DNA of 48,227 nucleotides from a bacterium (lineage in GTDB: Bacteria; SZUA-79; Acidulodesulfobacterales; Acidulodesulfobacteraceae): the NCBI GenBank assembly GCA_021822625.1, contig JAKAQK010000002.1:1-48227 (forward strand). Direction: 5' to 3'. The notes below the pieces were generated by a model. It saw only the letters and a program-made list of their open reading frames with translations, did not search any database and was not told the origin of the DNA. The translations under genes were made by a program, and so were the position numbers. Positions 37,923 to 45,655 of the stretch are shown piece after piece. The first letter of the stretch is position 1, and the number at the start of each line of letters is the position of its first letter.

Positions 37923-39690
37923 AATATCCCTTGTATTTAGAAAAATAATAAGGGTGAAGATACGTTACGCCGGGTCCTTTAATACCTTTATCGGAATAAA
38001 TTCTATATATTGCCTGATTTAGTTTAAGGTTTGCAAAGTCATCGGTATCAAATGCCGGCATTTTTTCCATTGTTTTGCTTGTACCCTGCGATAGAGTGTT
38101 ATCATCAGATAATAAACCGCCTATATAGGAGTTAAATCTTGCGCCGTCATCCTGTTCGGTTATATTTTCGGTAATTTTTGCTTTAAATTCTTTATCGCAT
38201 ATTTTTGAAGCTTTTTCCCGTGAATAATCGTCGCTTAAGGAGAGCCAAACGGTAGACCTGATATTTCCAATGAGGGAATTAAGCTTTTCTTCCGAGCCGA
38301 GTTTTAATTTTAATGAGCTGTAGCTTTGCGTTAACATTATATTAACGGCTTTAGACTGTCTACATCTTGCAAAAAATTCGCCGTCTGATTCAATATCGCC
38401 GGATGTCACGTAATTCTGATATTCATCGCATAAAAAAAGTACCGGTCTCGCCGTATTAATCTTATCGTCTATTACGGCATTATATACCCTGTTAAGCACG
38501 GTTCTGAAATAATCAAGCTTGAGCATAATTCCTATAGCGCGTCCCGTCAAACCGTAGTGAGATTCCGGCATCCTCAGAATAATTATTTTTCCTTTATTTA
38601 TCACTTCTTGAAAACCTGGAAAGTTTAAATCTTTTTCAGGAGCGCAGAATGTCTTCTTATACAACGGTTTTATAAAATCTGAGCAGACTCTTAACGATTC
38701 GCTTTTTATGATTCCTTTTGTCCTTTCATCAAGATTTTTATAATCGCTGCCTGAAAAATAATCTATATACATCTGCAGATTACCTTTATCGGATTCATTT
38801 ATTTTATTTAAATCAATTAATTTTTTTGAATAATTAATGATATTAAGCAGTTTTTCTTCGTCGGATATAATTTCATAAACGGCATCGAGCGTCACATATT
38901 TAAATGTTATTCTTAAAAGCCCTATTGAACTGGCTAATAAATTAATAGATTTATCTTTCCAGAAACTGTCCTGTCTTCCGTCGTTAGAATTTAAATTTTC
39001 TAAAACCGAATATAATCTTTCCGCAATTATAGAAACATCCAAATTTGGATAATGTATCGGATTGTAGAAATATCCGGAACCCGGTTCTATAATAATTATA
39101 TCCGTAGACCTCCCGTAATTTTTTATTATATCTGTTGCAGTTTTCCAAAAATCGCCTTTGACGTCCAAAATTAACGCGCCTATCCTTTTATCTTCTACGT
39201 TTTTGTTGCAATTAAGCAGCTGGTCTAAAAATGGGTATGCGCATGAACTTGTTTTGCCTGTACCTGTTGAACCTATTATTATAAGTCCCGTATATAATCC
39301 GTCCTCGTTTAGCGTAAGCCAGTCGTATTTTTCTTTTCTGCTTCCGTCTTTATTATGTATCTCACCGATTACTAATTTTAATTCATTTTCTTTGACAGGC
39401 CATAAATATGTATTATTATCTTGCGCAACTTTTTTTATTCTTTTCTTTTTTGCCGGTTTTAAATAAACATATTTATTATAGATTATGTTTGAAAAAGAAT
39501 AAGCGGAAAAAAACCACATAGTCAAAGGCAAAAATACCAGGACTAATTTTACGCCGTTAAAGTGATAAAAATAATAGGTTAAATTTTTGTTAGAAAAAAA
39601 CCCCGAAAATATAAATAAATATGAGATTTCTACAATAAATATAAAAAGTGAAATAATAAGTTTAAATGCTAAAATTTTATTTTTATTCAT
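37906..39690 (-). CDS. VirD4/TraD-family type IV coupling protein ATPase
   Basis: TM segments at N-term; Walker A GLIIIGSTGTGKTSSCAYPFLDQL; Walker B VLFLCDEYQNYV; ARCRQSKAVNIMLTQSYSSLKLKLG..LIGNIRSTVWLSLSDD. Confidence 0.88.
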   Translation of the reverse strand: MNKNKILAFKLIISLFIFIVEISYLFIFSGFFSNKNLTYYFYHFNGVKLVLVFLPLTMWFFSAYSFSNIIYNKYVYLKPAKKKRIKKVAQDNNTYLWPVKENELKLVIGEIHNKDGSRKEKYDWLTLNEDGLYTGLIIIGSTGTGKTSSCAYPFLDQLLNCNKNVEDKRIGALILDVKGDFWKTATDIIKNYGRSTDIIIIEPGSGYFYNPIHYPNLDVSIIAERLYSVLENLNSNDGRQDSFWKDKSINLLASSIGLLRITFKYVTLDAVYEIISDEEKLLNIINYSKKLIDLNKINESDKGNLQMYIDYFSGSDYKNLDERTKGIIKSESLRVCSDFIKPLYKKTFCAPEKDLNFPGFQEVINKGKIIILRMPESHYGLTGRAIGIMLKLDYFRTVLNRVYNAVIDDKINTARPVLFLCDEYQNYVTSGDIESDGEFFARCRQSKAVNIMLTQSYSSLKLKLGSEEKLNSLIGNIRSTVWLSLSDDYSREKASKICDKEFKAKITENITEQDDGARFNSYIGGLLSDDNTLSQGTSKTMEKMPAFDTDDFANLKLNQAIYRIYSDKGIKGPGVTYLHPYYFSKYKGYFDTNC

Positions 39691-39719
39691 CTGCTTGTTT
39701 GCGTTAATTAGTCAAAATG

Positions 39720-39761
39720 AATACCGGTTCCTTTTATTTTAATACCGGTTCCTTTTATTTT
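39720..39761. repeat. 2 x 21-bp perfect tandem repeat upstream of the coupling-protein gene
   Basis: aataccggttccttttatttt at 39720-39740 and 39741-39761; each contains the palindrome ACCGGT. Confidence 0.85.
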
Positions 39762-39791
39762 TTGTTTAAAAATAAATACTGCCCAGAGCAA

Positions 39792-40706
39792 CTAACGGAA
39801 AAAATTATACAGGTACTTATTAATTATGCTTTTAACTGTTCTTATATCCGAATAATATGTCCACATAGACGACTCTATAGTCCTTATATCGTTTTCAGAA
39901 ACATATAATCTATTTTCAAGCAGCGCTTTCGCTTTTATAATTTTCACGGTATCGCGCCATCTACGGTCGGAAACTATTACCTGTCTGTTTTTTAATTCTT
40001 CTCTGATGCTGAAAATTAAATTATAAATAGGTTCTCCTATATTTATTTTCCGTGAAGCTGCGATTATTTTATTTAGTTCTTCCAATGTTAAATTTATATT
40101 ATTAGATGAATATTCTTCGCCGAGTTTCAGCAAATTTTTAAAATTATCTTCGCCTGCAATCGGCAGCACTTCTTTTCTTAATAAAAATCTGTCGTATAAA
40201 GGCAATAAATTAGAAGAAACAGTCCTGTCCGGCTTTTCATTAGAAGTTGCAAATAAACTGATAAGCGGTATATTTACAGGTTCCGGATTATACAATATTC
40301 TTTCGTTCATGATTGATAATAGTGAATTAAGCGTCGAAGTTTTGCCCTTAAAAAATTCGTCGATGAGCACAATTTCGCATTTATCTATACCATTGCCTTT
40401 ATTTAACGGATTATAAGACAATAAATCATTTATTTCCGTGTGCGGGGTCATTTGATAATCAAACAATTTCAGTCCTTTTACATGTTTTATTAAAGCTTTT
40501 AATATTGCAGTTTTGGCAAGCCCCGGTTCGCCAATGAGAATCATATGCTGTTTGGCAATAATTGAGATTAAAATAGCTTCTATAAGTTCATATCTTTCAA
40601 AAAAATATGCATCAAGATTTCCTATTATAGAAATTATTCTTTTCCTCACACCGTCAATATCTTCGTAAATATCACCGTCAATATCCATATTTAAAAATTC
40701 GTTCAT
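39792..40706 (-). CDS. MoxR/RavA-family AAA+ ATPase within T4SS cluster
   Basis: Walker A LIGEPGLAKTAILKALIKHV, EINDLLSYNPL, Walker B CEIVLIDEFFKGKTSTLNSLLSIMNERI, PLISLFATSNEKPD (RavA-like). Confidence 0.88.
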   Translation of the reverse strand: MNEFLNMDIDGDIYEDIDGVRKRIISIIGNLDAYFFERYELIEAILISIIAKQHMILIGEPGLAKTAILKALIKHVKGLKLFDYQMTPHTEINDLLSYNPLNKGNGIDKCEIVLIDEFFKGKTSTLNSLLSIMNERILYNPEPVNIPLISLFATSNEKPDRTVSSNLLPLYDRFLLRKEVLPIAGEDNFKNLLKLGEEYSSNNINLTLEELNKIIAASRKINIGEPIYNLIFSIREELKNRQVIVSDRRWRDTVKIIKAKALLENRLYVSENDIRTIESSMWTYYSDIRTVKSIINKYLYNFFR

Positions 40707-40730
40707 AGTAATTTTATTAAAAAAAATAAA

Positions 40731-42167
40731 TTAATAATTAATACGCACTGCCCTCAAAAATATAATTTTTATCGGCGTTCCTTCCGGTAATGTAATGGTT
40801 GTCTGCTGCGCTGAAGATGCCATTGAATCTAAACCGTTTTGAGCCTGATTTAATTCATTCTGTGCAACATTTTGTCTTATCTGGTTTTGAAAGGTATAAG
40901 GATTTGAAGAATTTACGGCAGAACCTCCCCCCGCAAACATTGCGGCTGCTCCCACAACTCCCTGAGCTAACGACGTTAGCGCATTCGTTGCATAATGATG
41001 ATGAACATTCCCCCTTACGCCTCCCGAGCCGTTAGGCATCATAGCTATAGCGTCGATATTTAGCGATGAACCGTTTAATTTTATTATTCTGTTAAAATGT
41101 ATATTAAGTCTGTTTATAGAATGTTTTATGCTGACCATACCGAAAAATTTATCGCCTTTTTTTAAAAACTGTTTATTTTTGTAATAATATGTATTTGATA
41201 AAATTGCTATTACCGGAACCTCTGTGTTATATGAAAATATCTTATATTTTATATAGGCGTTAACGACTGTTCCTATGGGTATCGCCGCTTTTATCGAATT
41301 ATTCAGGGGATTTTTATAATTAATGTTTCCTTCTTCTTTTTTTTGATAAAAGTTAAAATTGCCGGTCGTTATATTATTTTTAAACCGTTTATTTTCTTTC
41401 AATCCTCTTTCGCTATTTAAAATTAATTTTTCATAACTTTGTTTAATAAAAACTACTATTTTTTTATTTATAGGCAATAAATTTTTTTTGCCTGCTTTAT
41501 TTTTATTTTGCCGATATTCATTATTTTTCAATTTTTTTAACATTTCCATTTCTCTATAAAATTTTTTATTGAATTTTCCGTTATGTTCAGCCGGTTTATT
41601 TGTTTTATTCCTTGAACCGTAATTAAAGATACGCGGAGAAAATCTTTTTTTATAATTGATAATTTTATTTTTATACTCGGTTGCTTTCCCTGTTTTATTA
41701 TTATGATTAACTTCATACTTGTTAAAATATAAAAATTTAAACATAATAAAAAGTACTATAATTATCCCTGCTACAATTATTATTCCATTAAATGATTTTA
41801 AAAATGTAAATTTGCCGCTTTTATTTTTTAAATCCGGCGTAGAATTATATATATTATTATCTTCCGTTTTAATTGTATCTTGAGCTGCCGAACCTTCAGG
41901 CATTTCTTCTGACGATATATATTGTTCATTAACCTCTGCGGCATCTTCGTCTGTTAAACCCCGAGCCCCCGATATATTATTACGTTTATTATTGATATTT
42001 TCTGAATTGACGTAATTATTGTACTCATCGTAATGATTGTCATAATTATTATCATTGCCGTCGTCATTATAATTATCGTCAAATTGCTTATTTTCTGTGT
42101 TCTGCTCCTCTTCATAATCTATCTGTTCCTCGGAGATAACGTGAGGGTTTTTTAATTCATTGTCCAT
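40731..42167 (-). CDS. VirB10/TraB/TrbI-like protein
   Basis: Single N-terminal TM (FNGIIIVAGIIIVLFIMFKFLYF) after acidic Asn-rich cytosolic tail; C-terminal IPIGTVVNAYI..VIAILSNTYYYKNKQFLKKGDKFFGMV..INRLNIHFNRIIKLNGSSLNIDAIAM...LPEGTPIKIIFLRAV. Confidence 0.83.
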   Translation of the reverse strand: MDNELKNPHVISEEQIDYEEEQNTENKQFDDNYNDDGNDNNYDNHYDEYNNYVNSENINNKRNNISGARGLTDEDAAEVNEQYISSEEMPEGSAAQDTIKTEDNNIYNSTPDLKNKSGKFTFLKSFNGIIIVAGIIIVLFIMFKFLYFNKYEVNHNNKTGKATEYKNKIINYKKRFSPRIFNYGSRNKTNKPAEHNGKFNKKFYREMEMLKKLKNNEYRQNKNKAGKKNLLPINKKIVVFIKQSYEKLILNSERGLKENKRFKNNITTGNFNFYQKKEEGNINYKNPLNNSIKAAIPIGTVVNAYIKYKIFSYNTEVPVIAILSNTYYYKNKQFLKKGDKFFGMVSIKHSINRLNIHFNRIIKLNGSSLNIDAIAMMPNGSGGVRGNVHHHYATNALTSLAQGVVGAAAMFAGGGSAVNSSNPYTFQNQIRQNVAQNELNQAQNGLDSMASSAQQTTITLPEGTPIKIIFLRAVRINY

Positions 42168-42175
42168 TTTTATTA

Positions 42176-42820
42176 TTATGCCCCGCCTAATTTTAAAGTA
42201 TTGAAATATACTACTTCTAAACCAAAAGGATATTGGATACTCCTTTTTACCCTTTGTAATATTAACTTATCTTCGTAAGCGGCTCTGCTTTCAACATTTG
42301 AGTTTGAATTGGATATTACCGTTCTTATTATGTAAAGCTTTAACTCATCGTGATTCACCGTCTGCCTTGTAAGTTTAATCTTCTTATATTTAATCACGGA
42401 AGAAACATTCGCCTTTTCCATATGTTGTATAAACTTTTCCCTTATAATCATTTTTAGCGTATTTTCTCCATAAGATTTGCTCATTTTATTTAATGCTCTT
42501 GAAAGCTGTGTTTTAATAGTTATAGAATTAAATCCGGTAAATTCTCTAATAAATGTTTTTGAAAAATAGACTATTTCACCCATGCCGACCCTGTTATTAA
42601 ACGGCAAATCTCTTAATATCTTTGCGCTGCCTGCTTCAGAAACCCTTATAACGACCGGAACTCTGTTTATTTTATAAGTAAAATAAGCAGTAAAAAGAGC
42701 AATAGAAGCAATTACGGTCATCAATACTATTACAATTTTTAAAGTAGTATTCTGGGCATTCAAATCGCCCCATATTTCATAAAATAATCTATTTTCGTTT
42801 TTTTTATTATCAAGATACAA
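42176..42820 (-). CDS. VirB8/TraE-like protein
   Basis: Short cytosolic N-term, single TM (IVIVLMTVIASIALFTAYFTY), VPVVIRVSEAGSA; position between VirB6- and VirB10-like genes. Confidence 0.6.
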   Translation of the reverse strand: MYLDNKKNENRLFYEIWGDLNAQNTTLKIVIVLMTVIASIALFTAYFTYKINRVPVVIRVSEAGSAKILRDLPFNNRVGMGEIVYFSKTFIREFTGFNSITIKTQLSRALNKMSKSYGENTLKMIIREKFIQHMEKANVSSVIKYKKIKLTRQTVNHDELKLYIIRTVISNSNSNVESRAAYEDKLILQRVKRSIQYPFGLEVVYFNTLKLGGA

Positions 42821-43940
42821 TTGCTTTCCCCGCCGCTGTTATAGTTTGTTTTATACTGGAATGGTACCTGTCGCCTAACCCGTCGAAAATTTTTCCTACT
42901 AAAAATGGCACTGAAACCGAAATTGATATCATTACTACAAAAATAACAATGTCTTCCGCAAAAGTAAATAATCCTAATATTTGACCTAATCCTGTTCCTG
43001 TCGATTCCATATTTACGGACATTATTTTTCCTAACATAGTAAAAAAGATTAATTGCTCAAGACCGGCCATTACACCCCAGAATGAAATCTCGACAAAGAG
43101 TTTTAACCATTTTGAAAAAACCCCTTTAGTATACGGTATTGTTTCAAATCCTATAATTATCGGAAATATTGAAAATAGCAATCCTAGTATAACAAGCTGT
43201 ATTAATGCCATAAAAAGCTGAATTCCAACATATAAGATATTAAAAATAAACCAAAATATTCCCATTAGAACTGCCCCCGTCAGCGCATGCAGCGCACCTG
43301 CAAACCACGACACCGGATTAAGATTCCATCCTTTTTGCACAGAAGCTGTTCCATTTGATGATATTGTAGGCAGCGATACCGAATGAAGACTTTTAACAAT
43401 TGATGAATTTATCTGCGACACATTTTGACCTATGCTGTATATATTTAATTTAATAATATAAAGCTGAATTTTATCGGCTAATGATAAAATATCCTGGGCA
43501 AAATTTGATAAACCGGCTGACTTCCAAGATAAAAAACCGGCAGCAATTAAAGCGGTTTTAAGGAATAGACCATAGTAATTTGCCGATTGTCCGGTTAATT
43601 CTAATTTATAAGATTCCCATAACGAAAATATAATACCGGAAGCAAATAAAAAATAGAAAAGATAAGTCGTAAGCTGTACAAGACTTGAGTTTTTATTCAG
43701 CGCATCGGGAATAGAATCTATCGATAGAATAGTTAAATCTTCACCGTTATTTAATTTTGAAATAGACAGCGATGACGAATTCAACTTGGAACTGTTTAAA
43801 TCAGAGTTAGAATTAGAAACCGAACCTGCCGTCGAACTGCCGCTTGCCGTCGAAGCCATTGCGCTTCCGATATTTAAAAAATCTGCCGCAAAAAGACATA
43901 CGGCGGCAAACATGAAAATTAAAATATATTTTTTTATCAT
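42810..43940 (-). CDS. VirB6/TrbL-like polytopic membrane protein
   Basis: Signal-like N-term, multiple TMs, amphipathic FDGLGDRYHSSIKQTITAAGKAI C-term; overlaps VirB8-like start by 11 bp. Confidence 0.7.
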   Translation of the reverse strand: MIKKYILIFMFAAVCLFAADFLNIGSAMASTASGSSTAGSVSNSNSDLNSSKLNSSSLSISKLNNGEDLTILSIDSIPDALNKNSSLVQLTTYLFYFLFASGIIFSLWESYKLELTGQSANYYGLFLKTALIAAGFLSWKSAGLSNFAQDILSLADKIQLYIIKLNIYSIGQNVSQINSSIVKSLHSVSLPTISSNGTASVQKGWNLNPVSWFAGALHALTGAVLMGIFWFIFNILYVGIQLFMALIQLVILGLLFSIFPIIIGFETIPYTKGVFSKWLKLFVEISFWGVMAGLEQLIFFTMLGKIMSVNMESTGTGLGQILGLFTFAEDIVIFVVMISISVSVPFLVGKIFDGLGDRYHSSIKQTITAAGKAIVS

Positions 43941-44114
43941 AATATTTTCTAATAGTTATTGTTTTGTTTATATTAATGCAGATATTAAATAATTCTATTC
44001 ACTCTTCAGCCGTATTAAATCTTAGATTGAAATTTTCATAAGTTTATTAATTTATTAAGTTATATTTCAAATTAATTCCGTTTCCGTATATCGGCAAAAT
44101 ATTTAATGTCAAAT

Positions 44115-44134
44115 TTCAAGAAACATGACTTGAA
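44115..44134. promoter_or_regulatory. Operator-like inverted repeat upstream of VirB6-like gene
   Basis: TTCAAG-aaacatga-CTTGAA, perfect 6-bp arms, in the approximately 285-bp gap between VirB5- and VirB6-like genes. Confidence 0.35.
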
Positions 44135-44225
44135 TTGCCGCTTATTGTTTATAATTTTAATATTTACGCGTTTTACTGCTTAGAGTTTTTATGTTCATTT
44201 TGAGATTTACAATTTTATAATAATT

Positions 44226-45383
44226 TTATAATGTAGTATCATCATAAAAATTTAAATTCGGATTATTGCTATTTTGCTCCGTAAGTGAAGCGCCTATATG
44301 CTCTTTTTTTATTTCCGAGGCGGATTTAGACAATTCAAGCTGCTTAAGCTGACTTTCAATGTATCCCATATTCTTCAAATTAGCCGCATTTTCCTCTGCT
44401 ATTAATGTCAGCACCGAACTTTGGTAAGTATAGTAATTGCTGCTGTTTCCCAGAGCGCCGCCGGCAATTTCGTTTTCAAATTCATCCCCTTCCAATTCGG
44501 CTTTGTGCGCTCTTGCAGATGATATACCGGCATTATAAATATCAGATGCGGCAACATTGCTTTCAAATCCGTTTACGTAATCCATGCAATTTTGAGCCGC
44601 CGTGCCATAATCAGCGCTGCCGGAAGCGCCTCCGCCGTTTGTTATTGTTAAATCCTGCCGGCAATTATAATTTATAGAATTATCCGGTACCGCAGCGGTT
44701 ACGCCGTTAGAATTTAATATTAATGAATTTGCAAGATTCTGCGCTTTTCCGGCTAAGTTTTCTTTGCTCTGTGATTCTCCGGAAACTATTTGCCGTATGC
44801 CGCCGTAAGACGTATTTTGTAATGAATCAAATGCGTTATCTTCTGAATTGATATTATCTTCTATTGAAGCGGCAGGTTCAGCATTAACCGAAACGTCATT
44901 TGTCGTTAATTCCTGGGGTATCTGGTTAAATGCGCTTTTAATCCGGCTGTTTAAACTATTTAAATTATTAATGGTATTTGGAACGGAATCGGCTATATGC
45001 GTTAATTTATCATAATTTATAATGATATTCTGCTCCGCTTCCTGCATTTCCGATTCCGCAGCTGTAAGAGATTCAAATGATTGAAGCGCCTGTCCTATTC
45101 CAATTCCGGGGGTTGCAACCGGCATACCTGCAGATTGAGCGGAAGACGCGGCATTTCCGACCGTAGTCATTACGCCTGAAGCGGCAGAAGCAACTGAATT
45201 AATCTGGCTTGTGATTAAACTCATATCGGGCAGCGGCAAACCTAACGCATAGGCTGTCTGGACACAGATATATCCCGACAAGACAATGACGGAAACCGAT
45301 AATGCAATCTTCTTAGAATTTGATTTTAAATTTTTAAAATTTCCGTTAAAAATTTTCTTATGATTTATAAAATCCGTAAACAT
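44226..45383 (-). CDS. VirB5/TrbJ-like exported protein (by position and architecture)
   Basis: Signal peptide KKIALSVSVIVLSGYICVQTAYA; Ala/Ser/Asn-rich helical; located between VirB4- and VirB6-like genes. Confidence 0.5.
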   Translation of the reverse strand: MFTDFINHKKIFNGNFKNLKSNSKKIALSVSVIVLSGYICVQTAYALGLPLPDMSLITSQINSVASAASGVMTTVGNAASSAQSAGMPVATPGIGIGQALQSFESLTAAESEMQEAEQNIIINYDKLTHIADSVPNTINNLNSLNSRIKSAFNQIPQELTTNDVSVNAEPAASIEDNINSEDNAFDSLQNTSYGGIRQIVSGESQSKENLAGKAQNLANSLILNSNGVTAAVPDNSINYNCRQDLTITNGGGASGSADYGTAAQNCMDYVNGFESNVAASDIYNAGISSARAHKAELEGDEFENEIAGGALGNSSNYYTYQSSVLTLIAEENAANLKNMGYIESQLKQLELSKSASEIKKEHIGASLTEQNSNNPNLNFYDDTTL

Positions 45384-45655
45384 AAACAGATACCTCCTAA
45401 TTTATATTAGTTGAGTTTTAGTTAGAATTTAACATTTAATCTAAAATTTTAAAATTTCCGTTAAAAATTTTCTTATGATTTATAAAATCCGTAAACATAA
45501 ACAGATACCTCCTAATTTATATTAGTTGAGTTTTAGTTAGAATTTAACATTTAATCTAAATTTTTAAAATTTCCGTTAAAAATTTTCTTATGATTTATAA
45601 ACTTTGCAAACATTACGTTAGTTAATAGATTAATAGATACCTGCAAATTTATTTT
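45331..45655. repeat. 115-bp tandem repeat array (2 full units plus third diverging unit) spanning the RBS and start of the VirB5-like gene
   Basis: ttccgttaaaaattttcttatgatttataaa recurs at 45341, 45456, 45571 (period 115). RBS tacctcct (AGGAGGTA on minus) in units 1 and 2; unit 3 diverges after 45600 but retains agatacct. Confidence 0.9.
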
